A stretch of 64,000 nt of DNA from Burkholderiales bacterium 8X. GTDB taxonomy: Bacteria; Pseudomonadota; Gammaproteobacteria; Burkholderiales; Burkholderiaceae_C. Location: assembly GCA_902506565.1 (NCBI GenBank), contig LR732703.1, forward strand, positions 3,454,256 through 3,518,255, read 5' to 3'. Positions 1 through 8,935 of this stretch are shown here, one piece after another (the first letter of the stretch is position 1; each line of letters starts with the position of its first letter). The translations under genes were made by a program, and so were the position numbers. The notes beneath the pieces are model-generated. The model was given only the letters and a program-made list of their open reading frames with translations, had not been told where the DNA came from and ran no database searches.

Positions 1-357
1 GTGATCGCCGCGGGTTACGCCACCACGCACACCTATCGAAGCCCGTTTCCGCGTTCGAGCAGCGTGGTTCACCTGCGGCCGGAACGCATCGCCGATGCCG
101 ACAAGGACGGCAAGGCGCTGGTCGTCTTCACGCGTCCGCGTGGCTACTTCGATGCACAGCGCGACACCATGCGCTTCGATGGCGCCTCGATGCTGCCCGG
201 GGTGCCGCCGCAGGGCGCCGGCGTATCGAGTTCGAAGCTCAAGCTCGCAAGCGACGCGCAGCGCAGCGTGGTCGGCGAGTTCAATGGCGAACGGGTGGTC
301 GGCCAGACCTGGCCGGCAGCGCAGGGGCATGTCTCCGTGCTCGAACTGACTTACTGA
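1..357 (+). CDS. C-terminal end of an unrecognised protein, cut by the window edge
   Basis: The frame is open from the first base to a TGA at 355-357, so 118 residues are visible. The GTG at position 1 need not be the true start, because the frame may continue upstream of the window. The visible part has no hydrophobic helix and no motif I recognise. It is rich in Ser, Val and Arg, with short alternating hydrophobic stretches that suggest beta strands. It ends 26 bases before the enoyl-CoA hydratase-like gene on the same strand, so the two could be co-transcribed. Function is unknown. Confidence 0.6.
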   Translation: MIAAGYATTHTYRSPFPRSSSVVHLRPERIADADKDGKALVVFTRPRGYFDAQRDTMRFDGASMLPGVPPQGAGVSSSKLKLASDAQRSVVGEFNGERVVGQTWPAAQGHVSVLELTY

Positions 358-383
358 TTGCGTTCACGCAGAAAGCCGGCTGC

Positions 384-1187
384 ATGACGTCGCTCGATCC
401 AACCCGCACCTCCGCCGATCCGCACCTGCGGGTCGAGCGCGACAACCGCGGCGTGGTGAAGCTGACGCTCGATCGGCCCGCATCCTTCAACGCCTTGAGC
501 GAGGAAATGATCGATGCGATGTCGAATGCCCTGCAGTCGGTGCAAGCCGACCCGGCTGCGCGCTGCGTCGTCATCGCCGGCGCGGGCCGCGCGTTTTGCG
601 CGGGTCACGACCTGAAGCAGATGCGGGCGCAACCTTCGCTCGCCTACTACGAGGCTTTGTTTCGGCGCTGCGGCGAGATGATGCTGCGCATCCAGCGGCT
701 CGACGTACCGGTCATCGCACGGGTCCACGGCATCGCGACCGCCGCGGGCTGCCAGCTGGTCGCGATGTGCGATCTGGCCGTGGCATCGAGCGACGCACGC
801 TTTGCCGTCAGCGGCATCAATGTCGGCCTCTTCTGCTCCACGCCGAGCGTGGCGCTGTCGCGCAACGTGGGTCGGAAAGCTGCCTTCGAGATGCTGGTCA
901 CGGGCGATTTCATCGATGCCGACGAAGCGCTCGCGAGGGGGCTCGTCAATCGCATCGCCCCTCCGGACGAGCTGGATGGCGCAGTCGAGGCGCTGGTTGC
1001 GAGCATCGTTGCCAAGCCGAAGCGCGCGTTGGCGCTGGGCAAGGCGTTGTTCTACCGCCAGCTCGAAACAGGCTTCGAAACCGCGTTGGACGACGCATGT
1101 CGGACGATGGCCTGCAACATGATGGACGAGTCCGCGCTCGAAGGCGTGCAGGCTTTCATCGAGAAGCGGCAGCCCCGCTCTGCGTGA
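384..1187 (+). CDS. Enoyl-CoA hydratase/isomerase family protein, ECHDC3-like
   Basis: This 267-residue protein has the crotonase fold signatures: FNALSEEM near residue 32, the oxyanion-hole segment AGRAFCAGHDLKQM near residue 65, and GIATAAGCQLVAMCDLA near residue 115. Crotonases act on acyl-CoA thioesters in the cytoplasm. The usual glutamate-bearing loop after the second oxyanion segment is replaced here by GLFCSTPSVALSR. That is the pattern I associate with the ECHDC3-like branch, in which the classical catalytic glutamates are missing. Hydratase activity is therefore uncertain, and the true reaction cannot be read from the sequence. Length is normal for the family. The ATG start leaves a 26-base gap to the preceding gene. 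Confidence 0.85.
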   Translation: MTSLDPTRTSADPHLRVERDNRGVVKLTLDRPASFNALSEEMIDAMSNALQSVQADPAARCVVIAGAGRAFCAGHDLKQMRAQPSLAYYEALFRRCGEMMLRIQRLDVPVIARVHGIATAAGCQLVAMCDLAVASSDARFAVSGINVGLFCSTPSVALSRNVGRKAAFEMLVTGDFIDADEALARGLVNRIAPPDELDGAVEALVASIVAKPKRALALGKALFYRQLETGFETALDDACRTMACNMMDESALEGVQAFIEKRQPRSA

Positions 1188-1194
1188 TCCGGGC

Positions 1195-2154
1195 TCAGGG
1201 CGTGCCTGGTGGAACCGAGGATTCGGAGGCGGTGTCCTCCCAGGCCGCGAATTCGCGCTGATCGGAAGTCAGCATTCCAAGATGGTCCCGCGGCGCCATC
1301 ATCAACGCATCGAATTCCGCGAGCAGCGCGTCTTTGAGGGCGTTGACATGCGAGGCTTGCAGGATCACGTAGGTCGCATGATCGGGTCCTGCGTGGGCCT
1401 TGGTCTTTTTCAAGAACGCTTCGCATCTCAGCTTGTCGACATCGTTGGCGTTCTTGAGATACCTCTCAAGTTCGGTATAGAACTCGAAAAACTCTTCCTG
1501 CGTTGCATCCTGTACCTGCTTGTCCGCCTTCACCCAGCGCGTGACGATTCGGTCGAGGCCGGTTGCGGGCGCGACAAGCTCCTGGCGGGACAGTTCGCTT
1601 CCCAGCTCTGCCATCCGCGCGAGCAGCGCGACGCCGGCATTGCAAGCATTGAGGGCGAGAGAATCGCGGGACTGCGCAAGTTGTTCGTCATCGATCCCGA
1701 TGCAGGTTTCCAGTGGCCGCCACCCGTGCGATGACTCGTACACCCTTTCCTGATCATGTGCCGCAGCTTCGACCAGCAACTTGTCGTTGCGATGCTCACC
1801 ACCTGCGGTCGCATGCTGGATGAACTCGGCCAAGCAGCCTGCCAACACGGCGTCGGACGGGGTGGCTTGAGCCATCAGTATCACCACGCCTTTCAACGAC
1901 TGGTCGACTCTCCGTTTCAGGCTTGAACTGCGTTTGCAGGTGTAGCCCATCTTGTCGGCTAGCTGCTTCCAGTTGGGCACTTGAAGCCAAGTTTGCGGTG
2001 CCGCCGCGTGCGCTGCTTTGCTGGTTCGCTGCAATCGCTCAATCATCTTGTTATTTTTTCCATAATAAGCGAAGAGCTTCGACTGGTAAGCGAGATCACA
2101 GAACTCGAAAGCAAGAGCACTTGGCAAACTGGATTTTGGATCAAGATCTTCCAT
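1195..2154 (-). CDS. Hypothetical protein, intact member of a local paralogous pair
   Basis: I do not recognise this 319-residue soluble protein. The start is supported by GGAG six bases upstream of the ATG. Its middle and C-terminal parts resemble the two-piece ORF just upstream (3151-2220). Shared landmarks are a hydrophobic strand GVVILMA against GAIVVIA, a charged segment ending in DKLLVE/DKLLLE, a Cys-Ile-Gly-Ile stretch (TCIGI against TCVGI), and GPDHATYVIL against GEDHVTYVML. The central region is predicted alpha-helical and rich in Ala and Leu. There is no signal peptide or membrane segment. It is the last gene of a minus-strand cluster of low GC content, which suggests acquisition by transfer. 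Base composition is closer to the host here than in the upstream copy. Confidence 0.7.
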   Translation of the reverse strand: MEDLDPKSSLPSALAFEFCDLAYQSKLFAYYGKNNKMIERLQRTSKAAHAAAPQTWLQVPNWKQLADKMGYTCKRSSSLKRRVDQSLKGVVILMAQATPSDAVLAGCLAEFIQHATAGGEHRNDKLLVEAAAHDQERVYESSHGWRPLETCIGIDDEQLAQSRDSLALNACNAGVALLARMAELGSELSRQELVAPATGLDRIVTRWVKADKQVQDATQEEFFEFYTELERYLKNANDVDKLRCEAFLKKTKAHAGPDHATYVILQASHVNALKDALLAEFDALMMAPRDHLGMLTSDQREFAAWEDTASESSVPPGTP

Positions 2155-2219
2155 ATCATTCTCCGATAAATAAATTAGCTTGTGATTACACGATGATTAC
2201 CGACGTTGCAACAATGTTT

Positions 2220-2579
2220 TCATTCGATACCTTCGGGATCGAACCACGCCGCTCTTTCTCCCTTGGGAATGTACGCGTCAATCATCTCAATCATTGAACA
2301 TATAACGACAGGAATTTTGAGAGCCATTAGGCGAGCACGGAGATTATAAATGTGCTTAAATCCGAGCATGACATAAGTTACATGATCTTCTCCGAAATGA
2401 AGTTTTATTTGCTGAAGATACCAATCAGCCCGATCTTTATCTAGCGCCTCAACTTTTGGATCAATTTGAGCATACTCCTTATTAAATAGCGCATAATATT
2501 TATTTAGCTCTGATTTTTCATCTGCGTCCAATGATCCCCACATTTTCGACCTTACCTCCTGCCAAGCTTTCTCGATCAT
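2220..2579 (-). pseudogene. C-terminal piece of a split paralogue of the 1195-2154 protein
   Basis: The 119-residue frame begins at an ATG that overlaps the stop of the preceding ORF as ATGA. No Shine-Dalgarno sequence precedes it. It corresponds to the C-terminal third of the intact neighbour: GEDHVTYVMLGFKHIYNLRA aligns with GPDHATYVIL and the residues after it, and it carries a similar acidic helix before that. Read upstream past its ATG, the same frame gives RPLDQTM, which continues the similarity (ATGLDRIV in the intact copy). This indicates that one gene has been split by an indel at about 2590-2625. Translation by coupling at the ATGA overlap, or a sequencing error, cannot be excluded. 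The region is clearly AT-rich compared with the rest of the window. Confidence 0.55.
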
Positions 2580-3151
2580 CGTTTGGTCAAGTGGTCGGTT
2601 GATCTCGCAGCAATCGGGCTTCCGGCTTCTTGCATTAAGATGATCAGGTTTGTCGCAGCGTCAAGACATTCACTTGTCGCATCGATCAGCCGTTGTTCAA
2701 GAACCGACGATTCAATTCCAACGCAAGTCGCAGGAGGGCTCCAGGCCTCACACATCATTGACAACTTTTTTCCCTTTTCATTGGGCGACTCCAAAAGCAA
2801 TTTGTCCTTGCCATGCTCCTTCCCATATTTAGCACCCCACCGCTTGAAGTAGGTTAGGTCAGACTGAACTTTCGGATCATTGTGATTGCAGTCGGCGATC
2901 ACTACAATTGCACCTCTTAGCGTTTTGTCGGTTTTTTGGATAAATGCCGCATTTTGCTTAAATGAATATTTCCTGTTCGCCATCAACTTCCGCAAGTCTT
3001 TCTTCCCAGGCAGTGTTTTTGGTTTCGGTGTGTCGCAATCGCCGCGCTCTGCATCACAGGTTTCCGTTGCCGTCGCACCTGGAATCGAAGGCCAGTAACT
3101 ATTGACAGCTGCATGAACATATTGCAGCGATGCCTTTGCGATCGCAATCAA
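2576..3151 (-). pseudogene. N-terminal piece of a split paralogue of the 1195-2154 protein
   Basis: This is a 191-residue frame with a TTG start that overlaps the stop of the upstream gene (TTGA), so it is probably translationally coupled. The first 60 residues differ from the paralogue and hold a Cys-rich patch (ETCDAERGDCDTP). From about residue 70 the sequence follows the intact copy: a basic helix, LRGAIVVIA, DKLLLES, PPATCVGIE and a helix ending MQEAGS. After that the two diverge abruptly, as expected if the frame shifts shortly before the TGA. Function is unknown. GC content is well below that of the surrounding core genes. Confidence 0.55.
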
Positions 3152-3486
3152 AGATTGCGTAAGTCAACCTTCGAATCGTCTTGCCGCTCCAGGTTGACAA
3201 CCTGCATAGGCCGAAGTCCCTTGGCCTCTTGCTCGGCAATGATTCTTTCGACGAACGCCTTCTGCTGGTCAGGCGTTCTTTTTTTCGGCGGCGGTGGATA
3301 GTTGCCAAAGCTAGCCGTCGCGTTGCCGGGCGAGTGCCGGCCTTGATCACGATTCGATGTAGAACCCGACGCCGAGAAACCGCGTGAAAAAGGGATTGGC
3401 ACCTTTTGAAATGCGCTTCCAAGCTCGACATAGGTGAACCCATGCGTCGAGGGTGTCGACGTGGATGTTGTGTTCGATTCCATCAT
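3148..3486 (-). CDS. Small hypothetical protein, first gene of the low-GC cluster
   Basis: The start was chosen at the first of two adjacent ATG codons because GGAG lies about six bases upstream; a longer frame exists but has no ribosome binding site. The 112-residue product has a Ser/Thr-rich N-terminus (residues 1-15), a Gly/Ser/Asn-rich middle, a PPPPKKR patch near residue 72, and a charged helical C-terminus with AFVERIIAEQEAKG. No membrane segment is visible. The last bases overlap the TTG start of the next gene. The proline patch and flexible N-terminus suggest an adaptor or a secreted small protein, but I cannot assign a family. Confidence 0.5.
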   Translation of the reverse strand: MMESNTTSTSTPSTHGFTYVELGSAFQKVPIPFSRGFSASGSTSNRDQGRHSPGNATASFGNYPPPPKKRTPDQQKAFVERIIAEQEAKGLRPMQVVNLERQDDSKVDLRNL

Positions 3487-3659
3487 CTGCTCCTGCAAAA
3501 AGCGCTCGCCCAGCCGGCGTTGCCCGACGCTCAAAACGAACGCATTTTTTGGGTGAACACACGGACTTGCGCTCACTCGCACTTCTTGAGTAACAGCGAG
3601 CGCGATTCGGTTCCACCGGCGCCCCGCCGTTGAACCGTCGCCGGTTTCGAGGGCCGGCG

Positions 3660-4217
3660 CTAGGCGTGCAGCCGCGAACTGTTCGGCAGATGCGCCATCA
3701 GGAACTCCATCTGGTCCGCAAGGATGCGCCGATTGCGCAGGATGAAGTCTTCCCACAGGCTGGGAACGTAGGGCGTATAGAGGAGCGGCATGTTGGCCTG
3801 CTCGGGCGTCCGGCTGCTTTTACGGTGATTGCACGGCTTGCACGCGGTGACGACGTTCATCCAGGTGTCGATGCCGTTCTGCGCGAAGGGAATGATGTGC
3901 TCGCGCGTGAGCTCGTCGTCGTGGAAGTGGCCGCCGCAGTAGGCACAGATGTTCCGGTCGCGCGAGAAAAGCTTGCTGTTCGTGAGGCCCGGGCGCTGCG
4001 CGAAAGGGTTGATCCGCGGGACGCCCTTGGTGCCGATGATGCTGTTGACCGCGATCTGCGACTGCTCGCCGGTCACCGCGTTGTGCCCGCCGCGAAAGAG
4101 TGCGACCTGGGCACCGACTTCCCAGCGAACCTCGTCCGCCGCGTAATGGATGACGGCTTGCTCGAGCGAAATCCACGATTGCGGCAGCCCCTGGGCCGAC
4201 AGCTTCAAGACCTTCAC
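3660..4217 (-). CDS. HNH endonuclease family protein
   Basis: The 185-residue protein carries a compact HNH nuclease domain. Near residues 93-96 is CAYCGG, the first pair of a zinc-binding Cys cluster. It is followed by the core ELTREHIIPFAQNG with the catalytic His, then TWMNVVTACKPCNHRKSSRT, which gives the Asn, the second Cys pair and the final His. Such proteins are single- or double-strand DNA nucleases, and many chromosomal copies have no known role. The N-terminal 90 residues have a WISLEQAVIHYAADEV segment common to the betaproteobacterial copies I know. It is transcribed away from ribF across a 157-base gap that holds a perfect 7-bp dyad. Confidence 0.88.
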   Translation of the reverse strand: MKVLKLSAQGLPQSWISLEQAVIHYAADEVRWEVGAQVALFRGGHNAVTGEQSQIAVNSIIGTKGVPRINPFAQRPGLTNSKLFSRDRNICAYCGGHFHDDELTREHIIPFAQNGIDTWMNVVTACKPCNHRKSSRTPEQANMPLLYTPYVPSLWEDFILRNRRILADQMEFLMAHLPNSSRLHA

Positions 4218-4291
4218 GCACGCCTCCTTCGAAAAAGGAAAACACCAGAGAGAGCCAGTGGACGGGTCGATGCGCCTCGCAAGAACCCTGC

Positions 4292-4315
4292 GTCACAATA
4301 TACCGGCTTTGTGAC
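4292..4315. promoter_or_regulatory. Perfect 7-bp dyad in the HNH/ribF divergent gap
   Basis: GTCACAA at 4292-4298 and TTGTGAC at 4309-4315 form a perfect inverted repeat with a 10-base spacer. The spacing puts the arm centres about 17 bases apart, which would suit a dimeric helix-turn-helix regulator. It sits between the divergent HNH and ribF starts. The regulator is unknown. Confidence 0.4.
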
Positions 4316-4374
4316 AAACCGCGCCACGGTGCCCGCAGCATGGGTGTCAGGTGCTATCAAAAAGATAATTTTCA

Positions 4375-5412
4375 ATGCAGGTTTTTCGAGGACTCAGACA
4401 TCCGGGAATCGCTCCGGCCTGTGCGTTGACCATCGGCAACTTCGACGGCGTCCATCGCGGCCACCAGGCGATGCTCGGCCTCCTGAACGCCGAGGCCCGC
4501 GCCCGGAACCTACCCAGCTGCGTGCTGACCTTCGAACCGCATCCCCGCGACTACTTCGCCGCGCTCGCCAAGCGGCCCGAGCTCGCGCCCGCCCGCATCG
4601 GCACGCTGCGAGACAAGCTCGGCGAACTGGCGGCGGCCGGCGTCGCCCAGACCGTGGTGCTCCCGTTCGGCGCACGGCTCGCCTCCGAGACACCGGACGA
4701 GTTCATCCAGCATGTCCTGCTTCAAGGGCTGGGTGCTCGCTACGTGCTGGTGGGCGACGACTTCCGTTTCGGCGCCAAGCGGGCGGGCGACTACGCCATG
4801 CTCGATCGTGCGGGCGACCTGCACGGGTTCGACGTGGCGCGCATGAACAGCTACGAAGTCCACGGGCTCCGGGTTTCGAGTTCGGCGGTGCGGCAGGCCT
4901 TGGCGGAGGGCCGGATGGCCGACGTTCAGGCGCTGCTCGGGCGCCCGTACGCGATCTCGGGGCATGTGGTGCATGGCCGCAAGCTCGGCCGCGCGCTCGG
5001 TGCTTCGGAGCCCGGCCGCGATGACGGATTCCGCACCCTCAATCTCAGGTTCAAGCACTGGAAGCCGGCGGCGAGCGGCATCTTCGCGGTGCTGGTGCAC
5101 GGGCTTTTGGCCGAGCCGCTCAAGGGCGTGGCCAACCTCGGCGTGCGTCCGTCGCTCGATCCGAACGACGTCAACGCCGGCCGGGTCCTGCTCGAAACCC
5201 ATTGCCTCGACTGGCCGAACGAGCTCGGCGCCGAGGGGGCCTACGGTAAAATCGTGCGGGTGGAACTGCTGCACAAACTGCACGACGAATTGCGCTACAC
5301 CAGCCTCGAAGCCCTGACCGCGGGCATCGCCAAGGACTGCCTGGACGCACGTGCCTTCTTTGCATCGCATCACGCCGAGACCCATCGCCAGACCACGCGC
5401 GATCGAATTTGA
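4375..5412 (+). CDS. ribF: Bifunctional riboflavin kinase / FAD synthetase
   Basis: RibF phosphorylates riboflavin to FMN and adenylates FMN to FAD in the cytoplasm. The N-terminal nucleotidyltransferase domain starts with TIGNFDGVHRGHQ (residues 21-33), the HxGH-like ATP site, and ends with the conserved VSSSAVRQAL. The C-terminal flavokinase domain has GVANLGVRPS near residue 255. At 345 residues it is slightly longer than the usual 310-330. The sequence GATAAT lies only six bases upstream of the ATG; if it is the -10 box, the transcript would be leaderless. It is followed after 109 bases by ileS and lspA, the usual order in Proteobacteria. Confidence 0.96.
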   Translation: MQVFRGLRHPGIAPACALTIGNFDGVHRGHQAMLGLLNAEARARNLPSCVLTFEPHPRDYFAALAKRPELAPARIGTLRDKLGELAAAGVAQTVVLPFGARLASETPDEFIQHVLLQGLGARYVLVGDDFRFGAKRAGDYAMLDRAGDLHGFDVARMNSYEVHGLRVSSSAVRQALAEGRMADVQALLGRPYAISGHVVHGRKLGRALGASEPGRDDGFRTLNLRFKHWKPAASGIFAVLVHGLLAEPLKGVANLGVRPSLDPNDVNAGRVLLETHCLDWPNELGAEGAYGKIVRVELLHKLHDELRYTSLEALTAGIAKDCLDARAFFASHHAETHRQTTRDRI

Positions 5413-5521
5413 AACGGAAGCCCCCGCGTTTCCGCCGCGTACCGCATGCCTTTCATCTTGCCGTGCCGTACGCCCCCTCGATTCCCGGCGCTCTCGTTGA
5501 GCGCAGACTTCTGGAACCCTC

Positions 5522-8365
5522 ATGGCTGACAACAAGACCGACGGCGCTGCCGACTACCGCGCCACGCTGAACCTGCCCGACACCCCGTTCCCGATGCGCG
5601 GCGACCTGCCCAAGCGCGAGCCGGGCTGGGTCAAGGAGTGGAACGACGAAGGCCGCTATCACCGCCTGCGCGATGCCCGCCGCGGTGCGCCCAAGTTCAT
5701 CCTGCACGACGGCCCGCCCTACGCCAACGGCCAGATCCACATGGGGCACGCGGTCAACAAGATCCTGAAGGACATGATCACGAAGGCGCGGCAGCTCGAA
5801 GGCTTCGATGCGCTGTACGTGCCCGGCTGGGACTGCCACGGCCTTCCGATCGAGAACGCCATCGAGAAGAAGTACGGCCGCAACCTCGGCCGCGACGAGA
5901 TGCAGGCCAAGAGCCGCGCCTATGCGACCGAGCAGATCGCCCAGCAGATGGCCGACTTCCAGCGCCTGGGCGTGCTGGGCGAATGGGACCATCCCTACAA
6001 GACCATGGACTTCGCGAATGAGGCCGGCGAGCTTCGTGCCTTCAAGCGGGTCATCGAGCGCGGGTTCGTGTATCGCGGGCTCAAGCCGGTCTACTGGTGC
6101 TTCGACTGCGGCTCGTCGCTCGCCGAATTCGAGATCGAGTACGCCGACAAGAAGTCGCAGACCCTCGATGTCGCCTTCAAGGCGCACGACCGCGCCAAGG
6201 TGCTGCAGGCCTTCGGCCGCGAAGACGCGCTCGGCGACGTGTTCGCGGTCATCTGGACGACCACCGCCTGGACCATCCCGGCCAACCAGGCGATCAACCT
6301 CAATCCCGCACTCGACTACGCGCTGGTCGACACCGAGCGCGGGCTCCTGGTGCTGGCGGCCTCGCTGGTCGAGATGTGCATGACGCGCTACGCGCTCGAC
6401 GGCCAGGTGCTGGCGACGGTCAAGGGCGAGCAGCTCGGCGGGCTCGAGTTCGAGCATCCGCTCTACGAGGTCGACCCGGGTTATCGGCGGCTTTCGCCGG
6501 TCTACCTGGCGGACTACGCGACCGCGGACGACGGAACCGGCCTGGTCCACTCCTCGCCGGCCTATGGGGTGGAGGATTTCAACTCCTGCATCGCCCACGG
6601 CATCGGCTACGACCAGATCCTCAACCCGGTGCAGGGCAACGGCTCCTACGCGGCCGACTTCCCGCTTTTCGGTGGGCAGAACATCTGGAAGGCCGTGCCG
6701 CACGTCATCGAAACGCTGCGCGAGGCCGGCCGGCTGCTCACCACCGAGACCATCGAGCACAGCTATCCGCATTGCTGGCGGCACAAGAGCCCGGTGATCT
6801 ATCGGGCGGCGGCGCAGTGGTTCATCCGCATGGACGAGGGCGAAGGCGTCTTCACCAAGGACAAGGCGCCCGAGTCGCTGCGCAAGACCGCGCTCCGGGC
6901 GATCGAGCAGACGAGCTTCTATCCCGAGAACGGCAAGGCGCGGCTGCACGACATGATCGCCAACCGGCCGGACTGGTGCATCAGCCGCCAACGCAGCTGG
7001 GGCGTGCCGATCCCGTTCTTCCTGCACAAGGATTCGGGCGAACTGCATCCGCGCACGATGGAGATCCTCGACCAGGCGGCCGACATCGTCGAGGCCGGCG
7101 GCATCGAGGCCTGGAGCCGTGTCACCGCCGAGGAAATCCTCGGCGCCGACGATGCACCCCACTACACCAAGAGCACCGACATCCTCGAAGTCTGGTTCGA
7201 CTCGGGTTCGACCTTCTTCCACGTGCTGCGCGGCACCCATGCCAACGTGCACCACGAGCAGGGACCGGAAGCCGACCTGTATCTCGAAGGCCATGACCAG
7301 CACCGCGGATGGTTTCATTCGTCGCTCCTGATCGCCTCTGCGCTGGAGGGCCGTGCGCCGTACAAGGGGCTCCTGACCCACGGCTTCACGGTGGACAGCC
7401 AGGGCCGCAAGATGAGCAAGTCGCTCGGCAACGGCATCGATCCGCAGGAAGTCAACAAGAAGCTCGGCGCCGAGATCACCCGCCTCTGGGTGGCGGCGAG
7501 CGACTACTCGGGCGACATCGCCGGCGACGACAAGATCCTGGCCCGGGTGGTGGATGCCTATCGGCGCATCCGCAACACGCTGCGCTTCCTGCTCGCCAAT
7601 ACCAGCGACTTCGACATCGCCCGCGACGGCCTGCCGCTCGCCGAGCTGCTCGAGGTCGATCGCTACGCGCTCAGCCGGGCTGCGCAGTTCCAGGCGGAGG
7701 TGCTGGCGCACTACCGGCTGTACGAGTTCCATCCGGTGGTCTCCAAGCTGCAGGTCTATTGCTCGGAAGACCTCGGCGCCTTCTACCTCGACGTGCTGAA
7801 GGATCGGCTCTACACCACCGCCGCCGCCTCGACGGCACGGCGAAGCGCGCAGACCGCCTTGTGGCACATCACGCAGGCGATGCTGCGGTGGATGGCGCCC
7901 TTCCTCAGCTTCACCGCCGAAGAGGCCTGGAAGCTCTGCGGCGATGGCCGCTCGATCTTTGCGCAGACCTACAGCGAGCTTCCGCCGGCCGATGAGGCGC
8001 TCATGGCCAAGTGGACGCGCATCCGCGAGATCCGCGATGCGGTCAACAAGGATATCGAAAGCGTCCGGGCCGAGGGCCTGGTCGGCTCGTCGCTGCAGGC
8101 CAATGTCGTGCTGCAGGCCCCGGCCGACGACCTGGCCCTGCTGCAATCGCTCGGGAACGATCTCAAGTTCGTGCTGATCACCTCGGCCGCGACCGCCGCC
8201 CAGGGCGACGAGCTCGCGATCCAGGTCAGGGCCAGCGAAGCCATCAAGTGCGAACGCTGCTGGCATTGGCGCGACGACGTCGGCCACGACCCGTCGCATC
8301 CGAGCATCTGCGCCCGCTGCACCAGCAACCTGTACGGCTCGGGCGAAACCAGGAGCGTGGCATGA
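5522..8365 (+). CDS. ileS: Isoleucyl-tRNA synthetase
   Basis: IleS charges tRNA-Ile in the cytoplasm. The 947-residue product has the class I signatures: the HIGH-type motif as HMGH within [15 protein letters not shown] (around residue 75), and KMSKS within [11 protein letters not shown] (around residue 630). The editing domain lies between them. The C-terminal zinc finger has CERCWHW and, 19 residues later, CARC. Length is typical of bacterial long-form IleS. Its TGA overlaps the ATG of lspA (ATGA), so the two are translationally coupled. The large ORF on the opposite strand of this gene is a composition effect. Confidence 0.98.
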   Translation: MADNKTDGAADYRATLNLPDTPFPMRGDLPKREPGWVKEWNDEGRYHRLRDARRGAPKFILHDGPPYANGQIHMGHAVNKILKDMITKARQLEGFDALYVPGWDCHGLPIENAIEKKYGRNLGRDEMQAKSRAYATEQIAQQMADFQRLGVLGEWDHPYKTMDFANEAGELRAFKRVIERGFVYRGLKPVYWCFDCGSSLAEFEIEYADKKSQTLDVAFKAHDRAKVLQAFGREDALGDVFAVIWTTTAWTIPANQAINLNPALDYALVDTERGLLVLAASLVEMCMTRYALDGQVLATVKGEQLGGLEFEHPLYEVDPGYRRLSPVYLADYATADDGTGLVHSSPAYGVEDFNSCIAHGIGYDQILNPVQGNGSYAADFPLFGGQNIWKAVPHVIETLREAGRLLTTETIEHSYPHCWRHKSPVIYRAAAQWFIRMDEGEGVFTKDKAPESLRKTALRAIEQTSFYPENGKARLHDMIANRPDWCISRQRSWGVPIPFFLHKDSGELHPRTMEILDQAADIVEAGGIEAWSRVTAEEILGADDAPHYTKSTDILEVWFDSGSTFFHVLRGTHANVHHEQGPEADLYLEGHDQHRGWFHSSLLIASALEGRAPYKGLLTHGFTVDSQGRKMSKSLGNGIDPQEVNKKLGAEITRLWVAASDYSGDIAGDDKILARVVDAYRRIRNTLRFLLANTSDFDIARDGLPLAELLEVDRYALSRAAQFQAEVLAHYRLYEFHPVVSKLQVYCSEDLGAFYLDVLKDRLYTTAAASTARRSAQTALWHITQAMLRWMAPFLSFTAEEAWKLCGDGRSIFAQTYSELPPADEALMAKWTRIREIRDAVNKDIESVRAEGLVGSSLQANVVLQAPADDLALLQSLGNDLKFVLITSAATAAQGDELAIQVRASEAIKCERCWHWRDDVGHDPSHPSICARCTSNLYGSGETRSVA

Positions 8366-8862
8366 CGACTGCACCTACCCTCGCACCGACGCGTGCCGGC
8401 ATCTGGCCCTGGCTGCTCCTGGCGCTGGTGGTGCTGGTGGTCGACCAGGTCACCAAGACCCTGATCCTCGGCAACTACTCGCTCGGCGACGTGACCGTGA
8501 TCACCGGCTTCTTCAACATCGTCCGGGCGCACAACACCGGCGCGGCCTTCTCGTTCCTGGCGGATGCAGCCGGCTGGCAGCGGTGGTTCTTCACCTTGAT
8601 CGGCATCGCGGCGGCGATCTTCATCGTCTGGATGCTCCGCTCGCATCCCGGGCAAAAGCTCTTCTCGTTCGCGATGGCGAGCATCCTGGGCGGCGCCATC
8701 GGCAACGTGATCGACCGGATGATGCACGGCTACGTGGTCGACTTCCTCGACTTCCATCTCGGCGGGAGGCACTTCCCGGCCTTCAACGTGGCCGACAGCG
8801 CCATCACCGTCGGCGCGATCTGCCTGATCCTCGACGAACTGCGCCGCATGCGGCGCAAGTAG
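8362..8862 (+). CDS. lspA: Lipoprotein signal peptidase (signal peptidase II)
   Basis: This is an inner-membrane aspartyl peptidase that removes the signal peptide of prolipoproteins after lipidation. The 166-residue protein has four hydrophobic segments. The family signatures are VVDQVTK in helix 1, NTGAAFSFL, the first catalytic Asp in GNVIDRM, and the second in FNVADSAI. The start overlaps the ileS stop by four bases, a coupling that is widely conserved. Length is normal. Confidence 0.97.
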   Translation: MTTAPTLAPTRAGIWPWLLLALVVLVVDQVTKTLILGNYSLGDVTVITGFFNIVRAHNTGAAFSFLADAAGWQRWFFTLIGIAAAIFIVWMLRSHPGQKLFSFAMASILGGAIGNVIDRMMHGYVVDFLDFHLGGRHFPAFNVADSAITVGAICLILDELRRMRRK

Positions 8863-8935
8863 CGCGCAGGGCTCGTCGCATCGGCATTTGCCCGCTCCGG
8901 CAGAGCCGGGCTGCCGCGTATAGTGGCTGCCTTCC

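Noticed and set aside
4218..4374. FMN riboswitch before ribF
   Set aside because: The 157-base gap lacks the conserved RFN-type core; only a dyad and AT-rich sequence are present.
3630..5024. Plus-strand frame of 464 codons over the HNH gene and ribF
   Set aside because: It runs against the HNH gene and in the wrong frame through ribF, and shows no domain.
5453..8374. Very long open frame of 973 codons on the minus strand opposite ileS
   Set aside because: It is the mirror of ileS in GC-rich DNA. The product is Arg/Gly/Asp-rich low-complexity sequence without domains, and ileS is certain.
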